This document shows, in pieces, positions 1-8,241 of a stretch of 64,000 nt of DNA. The stretch lies in NCBI RefSeq assembly GCF_000705555.1, contig NZ_JMQN01000018.1, positions 269,296-333,295 of the forward strand, given 5' to 3'. The stretch is from Marinobacterium lacunae. Lineage in GTDB: Bacteria > Pseudomonadota > Gammaproteobacteria > Pseudomonadales > Balneatricaceae. The notes below the pieces were generated by a model, which saw only the letters and a list, made by a program, of their open reading frames with translations, was not told the DNA's origin and ran no database searches. The first letter of the stretch is position 1. Every line of letters starts with the position of its first letter. Both the position numbers and the translations under genes were made by a program.

Positions 1-1035
1 CTTACCGGGTTCGATGTAGTAGCGAACGGACAGCGTTCCATCATCATGAATTTCAGGAACGGGGCTTACGTTGGCGAACATGTACCCTTCGTCACCCAAC
101 CGGCGCACGAGACTTTCCTGCGTCTGTGTCATCGCCTTGCGAGAGAAGGTATCACCGTTCTTCAACTTGAACAGCGACTCAAGCTCCTCACGCGGCACCA
201 CCAGATCACCCGCAACACTGACTTCATTAACGCTGTACTGCTCACCCTCATGAATATTGACGGTGATATAGACATTTTTCTTATCAGGCGTGATCGAAAC
301 CTGGGCAGACTCTATGTCGAAGTTGATGTAGCCGCGATCCATGTAGTAAGAACGCAGACGCTCCAGGTCACCCGACATCTTTTCACGAGAATAACGGTCA
401 CTCTTGGTGTAGAAGGTCCAGAAATTTGGCAGTTTCAACGAGAACAGTTCGGTTAGCTCTTCATCGCTGAAGCGTGTATTACCGACAATGTTGATGTGCT
501 GGATAGTTGCTTCGCGGCCTTCCGTGATATTGACGTTCAACGCAACACGGTTGCCGGAGAGCGGTTCTACCTCAGTCTTGATATCCGCCCCATAGCGCCC
601 CTGACCGACATATACACGCAGCAGATCAAGTCGAATCTGATCCACTGCGGAACGTCGGAATACATCGCCCTCCTGCACACCGGACTGTTTCAATCCCGCA
701 CGCAGGTCTTCTTCTTTAATGAATTTATTACCTTCGATGCGAATCAGCGCCAAAGACGGGCGCTCGTGAAGACTCAGAATCAGGTCATCACCATCACGCA
801 GGATATCCACATCATCGAAGTAACCGGAGGCAAAGAGCTCGCGGGTCGCATCGGATAGACGCTGCTGCGTCAGTCGGTCGCCGACATTGACCGGGAAATA
901 GCGAAAGACGAGGCCAGGCTCAACACGCTGCAGGCCCTCCAGTCGTATATCGTTCACCGTAAACGGAAATTCAGCCGCGTATGCTTGAACTACCCACAAA
1001 ACCGATACAAGTAACAATCCCAGCTTACGTTTCAT
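1..1035 (-). CDS. bamA: Outer-membrane protein assembly factor BamA (partial, N-terminal part)
   Basis: BamA is the Omp85-family core of the Bam complex and inserts beta-barrel proteins into the outer membrane. Only about 345 N-terminal codons are in the window; the gene runs off the left edge. Read leftward from ATG at 1035 it begins with a Sec signal peptide (MKRKLGLLLV, cleavage expected after AYA near residue 21). Periplasmic POTRA repeats follow, recognisable from DIRLEGLQRV, LIRIEGNKFI and INIVGNTRF, then the start of POTRA4. The beta-barrel lies outside. It sits 45 bases downstream of rseP on the same strand, the conserved order, so it is probably in the same operon. There is no sign of damage. 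Confidence 0.95.
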   Translation of the reverse strand, partial: MKRKLGLLLVSVLWVVQAYAAEFPFTVNDIRLEGLQRVEPGLVFRYFPVNVGDRLTQQRLSDATRELFASGYFDDVDILRDGDDLILSLHERPSLALIRIEGNKFIKEEDLRAGLKQSGVQEGDVFRRSAVDQIRLDLLRVYVGQGRYGADIKTEVEPLSGNRVALNVNITEGREATIQHINIVGNTRFSDEELTELFSLKLPNFWTFYTKSDRYSREKMSGDLERLRSYYMDRGYINFDIESAQVSITPDKKNVYITVNIHEGEQYSVNEVSVAGDLVVPREELESLFKLKNGDTFSRKAMTQTQESLVRRLGDEGYMFANVSPVPEIHDDGTLSVRYYIEPGK

Positions 1036-1080
1036 GCTGCAGGTCTTAATTTCCGTATAATGAATTCAGGTCGGGCGCTA

Positions 1081-2436
1081 TCACAGCCGGGCGATATCGT
1101 TGAGCATGGCCAACGCCATGAGACTCAGCAACATTGCCATGCCAAGACGCAAACCCAGCATTTGTACTTTTTCACTCACCGGTCGCCCTCTTACCAGCTC
1201 TATGAACTGATACAAGAGGTGCCCACCATCGAGCATCGGGATCGGCAACAGATTCAACACGCCGAGACTGATACTCAGATAGGCGAGAAAGCTGACGAAG
1301 GACTCAAGCCCTGAGGCCGCCGAAGCCCCCGCCACTTTAGCAATGGTTATCGGGCCACTCAAGTTTTTTACCGAGATGGCACCTGCAATCATTTTGCCGA
1401 TGGAATCCAGTGTCAGGCCTATCATCTGTCCGGTTTTACGAAGTCCAATCCAGACCGCATCCAACGGCCCGTAGCGAAGCTCTCGCAACATCTCGGGCGG
1501 CCACTCCACCGCCTGTACACCCGCGCCAATAAAGCCGTAACGATCACCCGCATCATCCACGCGCTCGGCCGGCACAACTTCAAGTTCGAGACGCTGAGCA
1601 CCGCGTTGCACTCCCAAGGACAGGGTTTGCCCTGGCGACTGGCGAATCTCTTCGACCAGCGCCATCCAACCACTGACCGGATGGCCATTAATGGAAAGCA
1701 CTTTATCGCCTGCCATAAGACCCGCCGCCTGCGCAGCACCGCCCTCCGAGAGCGTACCGATTACAGCAGGCACCTCAGGACGATAGGGCTGGATACCCAG
1801 AGCCGAAATGGGCGACTCCTTTTCGAGATCCACTGACCAACGATCAAGCTTAACCTGATAGCTCTGAGCCAAGCCTCTTTGGGGTTCACCGGCGAGCAAC
1901 TGCAGAACGCCACTTTCCCCAACCCGTGCAGCGAGTCGGAGATTCACTTCATCCCATGACTGCACACTGTGGCCGTCAACCTCCAGCAGCTCTACGCCCC
2001 CTGGAAGCCCTGACTTATCAGCCAGCGACCCCGCCTCGACACCGCCCACGACCGGCACAACCGAGGTAACACCCCAGACAAAAAGAAACCAGTATGCCAA
2101 AACGGCAAAAAGGAGATTCACCACCGGCCCTGCAGCGACTATCGCCATGCGTTGAAGCACCGGTTTGTTATTGAACGCCTGAGCACGCAAATCGGCTGGC
2201 ACATCTCCTTCACGCTCATCCAGCATACGGACGTAGCCACCAAGAGGAATCACCGCGACCGCATACTCAGTGCCGTCCCGCCCCTTGCGCAACCATAAAG
2301 GCTTGCCAAACCCAACGGAGAACCGCAGCACCTTGACACCACAACGCCGCGCGACCCAGAAGTGCCCCCACTCATGGATGGTGACCAGCAACCCTAACGT
2401 CACCAGTGTCGCTAACAGCGTCTGCACTATGCCCAT
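1081..2436 (-). CDS. rseP: Site-2 intramembrane zinc protease RseP
   Basis: RseP (M50 family) makes the second cut in anti-sigma factor RseA, releasing sigma-E during envelope stress. The 451-residue protein starts with MGIVQTLLATLV. It has the zinc motif HEWGH in the first membrane helix (about residues 20-24), two tandem PDZ domains (LLEVDGHSVQSW and VLSINGHPVSGW) and the C-terminal site NLLPIPMLDGG, which supplies the third zinc ligand. ATG at 2436 is chosen because the open frame continuing to 2613 reads antisense-like sequence inside cdsA with no family similarity. The gene lies 19 bases after cdsA and before bamA. The usual neighbour dxr is missing upstream. Confidence 0.96.
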   Translation of the reverse strand: MGIVQTLLATLVTLGLLVTIHEWGHFWVARRCGVKVLRFSVGFGKPLWLRKGRDGTEYAVAVIPLGGYVRMLDEREGDVPADLRAQAFNNKPVLQRMAIVAAGPVVNLLFAVLAYWFLFVWGVTSVVPVVGGVEAGSLADKSGLPGGVELLEVDGHSVQSWDEVNLRLAARVGESGVLQLLAGEPQRGLAQSYQVKLDRWSVDLEKESPISALGIQPYRPEVPAVIGTLSEGGAAQAAGLMAGDKVLSINGHPVSGWMALVEEIRQSPGQTLSLGVQRGAQRLELEVVPAERVDDAGDRYGFIGAGVQAVEWPPEMLRELRYGPLDAVWIGLRKTGQMIGLTLDSIGKMIAGAISVKNLSGPITIAKVAGASAASGLESFVSFLAYLSISLGVLNLLPIPMLDGGHLLYQFIELVRGRPVSEKVQMLGLRLGMAMLLSLMALAMLNDIARL

Positions 2437-2455
2437 ATACGTACACCTCGGGTAG

Positions 2456-3265
2456 TCAGAGCGCTGGTGCCCAATACAGACCCAGCATAAAGATTGGCGC
2501 TGCAGCCGTGAGACTGTCGATGCGATCGAGCACACCACCATGCCCCGGCAGCAACCTGCCACTGTCCTTGATACCCCGTTCGCGCTTGAACATGCTCTCG
2601 AACAGATCACCAAACACTGCCGCCAGACAGGTCACCAGAGACAGCGCCATCACATAGACAAGCGCCGGTACAGGAAGTTCGCGCCACAGGCCAGCAACGA
2701 GCCCTATAAACAAACAGGTCACGACACCGCCGAACAAGCCCTCAACCGTTTTACCCGGACTGACACCCGGAATAAGCTTGCGACGACCAAACAGCTTGCC
2801 CGCACAGTAAGCGCCAGTATCGGCACCCCACACAAGCAAAAGCAGCATAAGCAAGGCCAAATTGCCTTCAGGTAGGGATTTCAGATCGACCAGCGCAAGC
2901 CAGGTCGGTACGACGACAGCCATACCGATCAATAACTTGGATGCGCGTGTAGAAAACCCGGTTCGTGCGGGATAACGCACTATCAGATAACAGCCCCACA
3001 ACCAGAAAAGCGCCGCACCTACGAGCAACCAGGGCGACAATTGAGGCGGAAGAAAAAAATAGAGCACAGCAATTACGGCCGCGCTGAACAACGCATAGCC
3101 TGTTTTAACAGCCCCTTTAAGACTCGCGAGATTGGCCCACTCCAGCGCCGCCAGAAACATGACACCCCAGCACCCCAAAGCAAAACCTTGCAGCGGCAGA
3201 AGAAAGACACCGGCCAACACAAGCACCCCTAGAACCAGCGCCGTCAACAACCGCTGCTTTATCAT
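2456..3265 (-). CDS. cdsA: Phosphatidate cytidylyltransferase
   Basis: CdsA makes CDP-diacylglycerol from phosphatidate and CTP, the branch point of phospholipid synthesis in the inner membrane. The 269-residue protein is a multi-span membrane protein with the family signature near its C-terminus: SMFKRERGIKDSG, then LLPGHGGVLDRIDSL. An upstream GKTVEG element is also present. The start ATG at 3265 overlaps the uppS stop in an ATGA arrangement, implying translational coupling. Size is typical for the family. In most relatives the next gene is dxr; here it is rseP directly. Confidence 0.96.
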   Translation of the reverse strand: MIKQRLLTALVLGVLVLAGVFLLPLQGFALGCWGVMFLAALEWANLASLKGAVKTGYALFSAAVIAVLYFFLPPQLSPWLLVGAALFWLWGCYLIVRYPARTGFSTRASKLLIGMAVVVPTWLALVDLKSLPEGNLALLMLLLLVWGADTGAYCAGKLFGRRKLIPGVSPGKTVEGLFGGVVTCLFIGLVAGLWRELPVPALVYVMALSLVTCLAAVFGDLFESMFKRERGIKDSGRLLPGHGGVLDRIDSLTAAAPIFMLGLYWAPAL

Positions 3266-4023
3266 TCTTTATCCGCCTCCAACTGCTCGCTGGTTTTACC
3301 GAAACGGCGTTCACGGGTGCAGTAGTCCATAATCGCTTCCTGAACCTGAAGCTTGCCGAAATCCGGCCAGTAAAGAGGCGAAAAGTAGAACTCGGTATAT
3401 GCAAACTGCCAAATCAAAAAGTTACTGATACGCTGCTCACCTGCGGTACGGATGCAGAGATCAGGCTTGGGAAGGTCTGCCAGGCAGGTATAACGATCAA
3501 ACAGCTCGGCATCGATCTGCTCGGGCACCAGCTCACCCGCCATACACGCTTGCGCGATATTTCGCGCCGCATTGGCGATATCCCACTGCCCCCCGTAGTT
3601 GGCCGCAATATTCAGCTGCAGACCTGTACACCCGGCGGTAAGCGTTTCCGCCTTATCTATGCGCTTTTGCAAGTCTGCACTGAAACGGGTTTTATCACCG
3701 ACAATGCGAAGGCGGATATTATTTTTCAGCAGCTTGGGCGTTTCCCTGTCCAGCGCGATACGAAAGAGCTCCATCAGCCCTCGCACCTCAAGCGCCGGGC
3801 GCCGCCAGTTTTCGCTACTGAATGCGAAGAGTGTCAGCGCCTCAACGCCGCTTTCGATGCATCCTTCGATCACCGCGCGAACGCTATTAACCCCCGCTTT
3901 ATGGCCGGACAACACAGCTTTACGATTCTCTTTCGCCCAGCGGTTGTTGCCATCCATGATAATCGCGATATGACGCGGCGGAGTTTTCCCCTCAGGGAGT
4001 ATAAGGCTAGTGCTATCAGACAT
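3262..4023 (-). CDS. uppS: Undecaprenyl diphosphate synthase (cis-prenyltransferase)
   Basis: UppS condenses farnesyl-PP with eight isopentenyl-PP units to give undecaprenyl-PP, the lipid carrier for peptidoglycan and O-antigen. Signature regions are HIAIIMDGNNRWA (the catalytic Asp lies in MDGN), LTLFAFSSENWRRP, and the C-terminal DLCIRTAGEQRISNFLIW. ATG at 4023 gives 253 residues, the family size. An in-frame upstream ATG at 4053 would add ten residues, and neither start has a clear ribosome-binding site. It overlaps cdsA by four bases. Its isoprenoid substrate normally comes from the MEP pathway, whose gene dxr is absent from the expected place next door. Confidence 0.95.
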   Translation of the reverse strand: MSDSTSLILPEGKTPPRHIAIIMDGNNRWAKENRKAVLSGHKAGVNSVRAVIEGCIESGVEALTLFAFSSENWRRPALEVRGLMELFRIALDRETPKLLKNNIRLRIVGDKTRFSADLQKRIDKAETLTAGCTGLQLNIAANYGGQWDIANAARNIAQACMAGELVPEQIDAELFDRYTCLADLPKPDLCIRTAGEQRISNFLIWQFAYTEFYFSPLYWPDFGKLQVQEAIMDYCTRERRFGKTSEQLEADKE

Positions 4024-4076
4024 GGGCAGGCCGAACAAGCGAGCCGCACGCACAATGCGCGCGACTCGATGTTGTG

Positions 4077-4634
4077 TCAGATTTCCATCAGATCGGTTTC
4101 TTTCTGCGCCAGCAGCGCATCAACTTCACCGACATATTTGTCGGTAATCTTCTGGATCTGGTCTTCACCGCGACGATTTTCGTCTTCGGTAATCTCTTTC
4201 TCTTTGAGCAGATCCTTGAAATCACCGTTGGCGTCACGACGGATATTGCGGATGGCCACGCGGGCGTTTTCCGCCTCAAGACGGGCCTGACGAATATAGC
4301 CCTTACGGGTTTCTTCTGTCAGCGCCGGCATCGGCACACGGATTACGTCGCCACTGGTGGCCGGATTGAGACCAAGATCGGACTTCATGATCGCCTTCTC
4401 GATCTCCGGAACCATTTTCTTTTCCCACGGGTTGATCATCAGCGTACGCGCATCTTCAACCGTGATATTGGCAACCTGCTGAACCGGCACCATGGAGCCA
4501 TAATAGGAGACCTGAACGGCATCAAGAATCGCCGGCGTAGCGCGACCGGTGCGTATCTTCTTGAACTGCTCAGTCAGCGACTCGATACTTTTCTTCATAC
4601 GCCCTTCAGCGTCTGACACTATCTCACGGATCAT
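4077..4634 (-). CDS. frr: Ribosome recycling factor
   Basis: RRF splits the post-termination ribosome together with EF-G. The chosen product of 185 residues matches the family's standard length and starts [13 protein letters not shown], with the conserved [17 protein letters not shown] region and the [15 protein letters not shown] region of the three-helix bundle. ATG at 4634 is preferred over the in-frame upstream start at 4664 because GGAG sits six bases before it. The start lies one base after the pyrH stop, so the two genes are tightly coupled, as in most bacteria. Confidence 0.97.
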   Translation of the reverse strand: MIREIVSDAEGRMKKSIESLTEQFKKIRTGRATPAILDAVQVSYYGSMVPVQQVANITVEDARTLMINPWEKKMVPEIEKAIMKSDLGLNPATSGDVIRVPMPALTEETRKGYIRQARLEAENARVAIRNIRRDANGDFKDLLKEKEITEDENRRGEDQIQKITDKYVGEVDALLAQKETDLMEI

Positions 4635-4635
4635 C

Positions 4636-5382
4636 TTATTCTCCAGCGGCCGGGCCACAGTCAATCAAGGTACCCTCGTTCCCGCCAACCACGAGATTCA
4701 CGAGCGCACCGTGCTTATTCATGTTGAACACACGAACCGGCATGTTGTGGTCGCGCGTCAGACAGATCGCCGTCATATCCATAACGCCAAGCTGCTTTTC
4801 CAGCACCTCATCAAAGCTCAGATGAGTATAACGCTCCGCCTTCGGATCCTTCATGGGATCGGCAGTAAATACGCCATCGACCTTAGTCGCCTTGAGCACC
4901 ACATCCGCCTCGATCTCGATCCCCCTCAAGCAGGCGGCCGAGTCCGTAGTAAAGAACGGATTACCGGTTCCGGCGGCAAAGATTACCACATCTCCCTGTT
5001 TGAGGTAGCGCATAGCGTTACGGCGATCATAATGATCCACAACACCACTCATAGGAATTGCCGACATGACACGGGTTGCGATATTGCAGCGCTCCAGCGC
5101 CTCGCGCATAGCCAGCGCGTTCATCACCGTCGCCAACATCCCCATGTGATCACCTGTCACGCGATCCAGGCCTGCCGCGCTCAGCGCAGCGCCACGGAAC
5201 AGGTTACCGCCGCCAATCACCATCCCCACCTGCACGCCTATCCCGACCAACTGACCGATCTCAAGTGCAACACGGTTGAGCACTTTGGGGTCGATACCAA
5301 AGTTCTCCTCACCCATGAGCGCTTCGCCACTTAGTTTCAGTAGGATACGTTTATATTTTGCGTGTTTATCGGTAGGAGGCAT
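4636..5382 (-). CDS. pyrH: Uridylate kinase (UMP kinase)
   Basis: PyrH phosphorylates UMP to UDP, a hexameric amino-acid-kinase-fold enzyme regulated by GTP and UTP. The sequence shows [15 protein letters not shown], the glycine loop [10 protein letters not shown], and the UMP-binding section [18 protein letters not shown] at 5382 gives 248 residues and has GGAG nine bases upstream; an in-frame TTG at 5397 would add five residues. The gene stands between tsf and frr, the canonical order. The 85-base gap to tsf contains a strong hairpin but no U-tract. Confidence 0.97.
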   Translation of the reverse strand: MPPTDKHAKYKRILLKLSGEALMGEENFGIDPKVLNRVALEIGQLVGIGVQVGMVIGGGNLFRGAALSAAGLDRVTGDHMGMLATVMNALAMREALERCNIATRVMSAIPMSGVVDHYDRRNAMRYLKQGDVVIFAAGTGNPFFTTDSAACLRGIEIEADVVLKATKVDGVFTADPMKDPKAERYTHLSFDEVLEKQLGVMDMTAICLTRDHNMPVRVFNMNKHGALVNLVVGGNEGTLIDCGPAAGE

Positions 5383-5432
5383 GGATGATTTCTCCAAAGA
5401 GAGGGGGACGGAACTGAGTGTAAATCATGAGC

Positions 5433-5457
5433 GCGGACTGTGCGATGCACAGCCCGC
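5433..5457 (-). other. Hairpin in the tsf-pyrH intergenic region
   Basis: The arms at 5433-5443 and 5447-5457 are 11-base inverted repeats with one G-U wobble around a 3-base loop. No T-run follows on the minus strand, so this is not a standard intrinsic terminator. A processing site, a pause or a stability element between the tsf and pyrH parts of the transcript is possible. Confidence 0.5.
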
Positions 5458-5467
5458 CTATCACTGA

Positions 5468-6328
5468 TCAGCCCTTGAGCTGCTCAGCAACCTCTGCAGC
5501 AAAGTCTTTCTTCTCGACTTCGATACCTTCACCCACCTCAACGCGGACGAAAGATACCAGATCAGCACCTGCCGCCTTCACCAGCTGACCGACAGTCTGC
5601 TCCGGATTCTTAACGAACGGCTGCTCGACCAGGCTGTTCTCGGACAGGAACTTCTTCAGACGGCCACCCGCCATCTTTTCCTTGATCTCCTGCGGCTTAC
5701 CGTCCATATCCGGCTGAGCCATGATGATCTCTTTTTCACGATCCAGCTCTTCCTGCGGCATATCTTCCGGCTTAGCCACACGCGGGCTAACCGCGGCAAC
5801 GTGCATGGAAATATCACGCGCCAGCTCGGCTTCACCGCCGGTCAGTGCCACCAGAGAAACGATGCGCTTGTTGCTATGGACGTAGCCATCGACAACCGGA
5901 GCTTCAACCAGCATTGCGCGACGAACGGAGATGTTCTCACCGATCTTCTGCACCAGCGCTTCACGGGCAGATTCCAGATCACCGGCCATCAGCGCGGCAA
6001 CGTCGGTCTGCTTGTCGGCGAACGCCTTTGCCAGCACCTTGTCAACGAAGCCCAGGAAGTTGTCGTCACGAGCGACGAAGTCGGTTTCGGAGTTTACTTC
6101 AACCACGACAGCGTAGCTGTTGTCATCGGCCACTTTGAATGCAACCACACCATCGGCAGCAACACGGCTGGCTTTTTTGGCTGCTTTCATGCCGGATGAC
6201 TTACGCAGATCATCGATCGCTTTTTCGATATCACCCTCGGCTTCAACCAGTGCTTTCTTGCACTCCATCATGCCAAGACCTGTGCGTTCGCGCAGTTCTT
6301 TCACCATCGCTGCGGAGATGTTCGCCAT
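5468..6328 (-). CDS. tsf: Translation elongation factor Ts
   Basis: EF-Ts is the nucleotide-exchange factor for EF-Tu. The 286-residue protein has the N-terminal UBA-like helix pair with [17 protein letters not shown], then the TDFVARD core motif, the dimerisation module and the C-terminal module. Length agrees with the E. coli protein (about 283). An AGGGG ribosome-binding site lies eight bases before ATG at 6328. It follows rpsB after a 107-base gap carrying an intrinsic terminator or attenuator. Confidence 0.98.
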   Translation of the reverse strand: MANISAAMVKELRERTGLGMMECKKALVEAEGDIEKAIDDLRKSSGMKAAKKASRVAADGVVAFKVADDNSYAVVVEVNSETDFVARDDNFLGFVDKVLAKAFADKQTDVAALMAGDLESAREALVQKIGENISVRRAMLVEAPVVDGYVHSNKRIVSLVALTGGEAELARDISMHVAAVSPRVAKPEDMPQEELDREKEIIMAQPDMDGKPQEIKEKMAGGRLKKFLSENSLVEQPFVKNPEQTVGQLVKAAGADLVSFVRVEVGEGIEVEKKDFAAEVAEQLKG

Positions 6329-6369
6329 GTCGGTTACCCCTTAAAAATAATCGCGTTTAATCTGAATCC

Positions 6370-6395
6370 AAAAAAGGGGAGCTAGGCTCCCCTTT
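6370..6395 (-). terminator. Intrinsic terminator/attenuator between rpsB and tsf
   Basis: A perfect 10-bp stem (6373-6382 paired with 6386-6395) with a TAG loop is followed on the minus strand by six T residues (6375-6370). It lies after the rpsB stop and before tsf, where partial termination adjusts the S2 to EF-Ts ratio in E. coli. Since tsf has no obvious promoter of its own, read-through is expected. Confidence 0.85.
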
Positions 6396-6435
6396 ACGAA
6401 TCGCTCAAGCTTAGTAACAGCGTTTTACAGTCCGA

Positions 6436-7173
6436 TTACTCGGCCGCGTTCTGCTCTTCAACTTCTACAAATTCGCTCTTGTCGCCAGCGTTGTCGCCAG
6501 CGCCTTCGACACAGGCATCCGCCACGGACTGGGCGTAGATCTGAATCGCACGCAGCGCATCGTCGTTACCGGGGATAACGTAGTCGATGCCGTCCGGGTT
6601 GCTGTTGGTATCAACGATACCGATAACAGGGATACCCAGCTTGTTGGCTTCATTGACAGCGATACGCTCGTGATCAACGTCGATCACGAACAGCGCGTCC
6701 GGCAGGCCGCCCATCTCTTTGATACCGCCGATAGACAGCTCAAGCTTTTCCATTTCGCGAGTGCGCATCAGCGCCTCTTTCTTGGTCAGCTTGTCGAAGG
6801 TACCGTCCTGAGACTGGGTTTCCAGCTCGCGCAGACGACGGATAGACTGACGGATAGTCTTGTAGTTGGTCAGCATACCGCCGAGCCAGCGATGGTTGAC
6901 ATAAGGCATGTTCGCGCGAACTGCTTCTTCCTTGATCACTTTGGAAGCCGCACGCTTGGTACCCACAAACAGAACCTTGTTCTTGTTCGCAGCCATACCT
7001 TTAACCACGTCCAGCGCAGAATTCATCGCCGGCAGTGTGTGCTCGAGGTTGATGATGTGAATCTTGTTGCGTGCACCGAAGATGAACTGAGACATCTTGG
7101 GGTTCCAATAACGAGTCTGGTGACCGAAATGAACACCTGCTTTGAGCAGGTCACGCATGTTTACCTTAGCCAT
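6436..7173 (-). CDS. rpsB: 30S ribosomal protein S2
   Basis: S2 binds late in 30S assembly, near the platform, and helps recruit S1. The 245-residue protein starts [19 protein letters not shown] and carries the family signatures [20 protein letters not shown] and [17 protein letters not shown]. The C-terminus is acidic ([10 protein letters not shown]). It is the first gene of a long minus-strand transcript that continues through tsf to bamA. A promoter about 140 bases upstream leaves a 5' leader long enough for the known S2 autoregulation. Confidence 0.98.
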   Translation of the reverse strand: MAKVNMRDLLKAGVHFGHQTRYWNPKMSQFIFGARNKIHIINLEHTLPAMNSALDVVKGMAANKNKVLFVGTKRAASKVIKEEAVRANMPYVNHRWLGGMLTNYKTIRQSIRRLRELETQSQDGTFDKLTKKEALMRTREMEKLELSIGGIKEMGGLPDALFVIDVDHERIAVNEANKLGIPVIGIVDTNSNPDGIDYVIPGNDDALRAIQIYAQSVADACVEGAGDNAGDKSEFVEVEEQNAAE

Positions 7174-7316
7174 TTATAGAGATCCTCTAAACGGGTTCAA
7201 ACCTCCACATACCCCACCGTCCAACCGCAATGCGGCACCCAGGAGCGGCGTGTCGGAATGTGTGTGTTGTGTTTATGCCCCGCGCAAGATGCACAGGACG
7301 ATTTTTTGGGAGCGAC

Positions 7317-7345
7317 TTTATACCACAATACGCAACTGGTTTGAA
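7317..7345 (-). promoter_or_regulatory. Predicted sigma-70 promoter of rpsB
   Basis: On the minus strand a -35 element TTCAAA (7345-7340) and a -10 element TATAAA (7322-7317) are separated by exactly 17 bases. A GC-rich discriminator (GTCGCTCCC) follows, typical of stringently controlled ribosomal promoters. Transcription would start near 7310 and leave a 5' leader of roughly 135 bases (7174-7310), where gammaproteobacterial rpsB carries an S2-binding autoregulatory structure. The leader structure itself was not verified. Confidence 0.6.
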
Positions 7346-7439
7346 GTCGACTTTCTCAGCAGCGTGATTTTTCGCTACAATCTATTGTCCCCATGGCCGC
7401 CAATGCGACCACCGACACAACCGGATACAGCGGAGCATT

Positions 7440-8210
7440 ATGAGTATCACCATCAAGACCCTAGAAGAGATCGAAAAGATGCGCGTCGCCGGCCGATTGG
7501 CGGCCGAGGTGCTTGAGATGATCGCACCCAGCGTCGTTCCCGGGGTCACGACAAACGAGCTGGACCGGATTTGTCACGAGTACATCGTCAATGAACAGAA
7601 GGCGATTCCCGCGCCCCTGAATTATCACGGCTTCCCCAAATCGATCTGTACATCGATCAATCAAGTGGTCTGCCACGGCATTCCGAGCGACAAAAAACTC
7701 AAGGACGGCGACATCGTCAATCTGGATATCACCGTTATCAAGGATGGTTACCACGGCGATACCAGCATGATGTTCTATGTCGGCGACGTCGCCCCCCACG
7801 CCAAGCGTTTGTGTGAAGTGACACAAGAGTGTCTCTATAAGGGCATCAAGCTGGTGCGACCCGGCGCACGCCTCGGTGATATTGGCCAGGTTATCCAGCA
7901 ATATGCAGAGAGCAACCACTACTCCGTTGTTCGCGAATACTGCGGTCACGGGATCGGGCGCGAGTTTCACGAAGACCCGCAGGTTCTCCACTATGGCCGC
8001 GCAGGCACCGGCGAAGTGCTTGAAGAAGGCATGTGCTTTACGATCGAGCCGATGATCAACGCCGGCAAACGGCAGGTCAAACTGAACAAACGCGACGGCT
8101 GGACAGTCGAAACAGCCGACCGCCGCCTGTCTGCTCAGTATGAGCACACTATTCTGGTAACCGCTGACGGGTGTGAGATCCTGACCCTCCGTTCAGACGA
8201 AACAATCTAA
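7440..8210 (+). CDS. map: Methionine aminopeptidase type I
   Basis: MetAP removes the initiator methionine from nascent proteins. The 256-residue protein has the pita-bread fold motifs and metal ligands: LDITVIKDGYHGDTS (two Asp), CGHGIGREFHEDPQVLHY (His), MCFTIEPMIN (Glu) and SAQYEHTILVT (Glu). The length suits type Ia, without the N-terminal zinc-finger extension. GGAG precedes the ATG by five bases. It is divergent from rpsB and followed after 31 bases by glnD; map beside rpsB and glnD is a conserved gammaproteobacterial arrangement. Confidence 0.98.
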   Translation: MSITIKTLEEIEKMRVAGRLAAEVLEMIAPSVVPGVTTNELDRICHEYIVNEQKAIPAPLNYHGFPKSICTSINQVVCHGIPSDKKLKDGDIVNLDITVIKDGYHGDTSMMFYVGDVAPHAKRLCEVTQECLYKGIKLVRPGARLGDIGQVIQQYAESNHYSVVREYCGHGIGREFHEDPQVLHYGRAGTGEVLEEGMCFTIEPMINAGKRQVKLNKRDGWTVETADRRLSAQYEHTILVTADGCEILTLRSDETI

Positions 8211-8241
8211 GCCGACAGCCGCCACGAGAGTACACAGCCTA

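Noticed and set aside
46..858. Plus-strand open frames at the left edge
   Set aside because: They are antisense shadows of bamA, whose signal peptide and POTRA motifs read clearly on the minus strand.
2437..2613. Longer start for rseP
   Set aside because: The extra 59 codons lie inside cdsA in another frame and have no similarity to RseP N-termini; ATG at 2436 fits the family.
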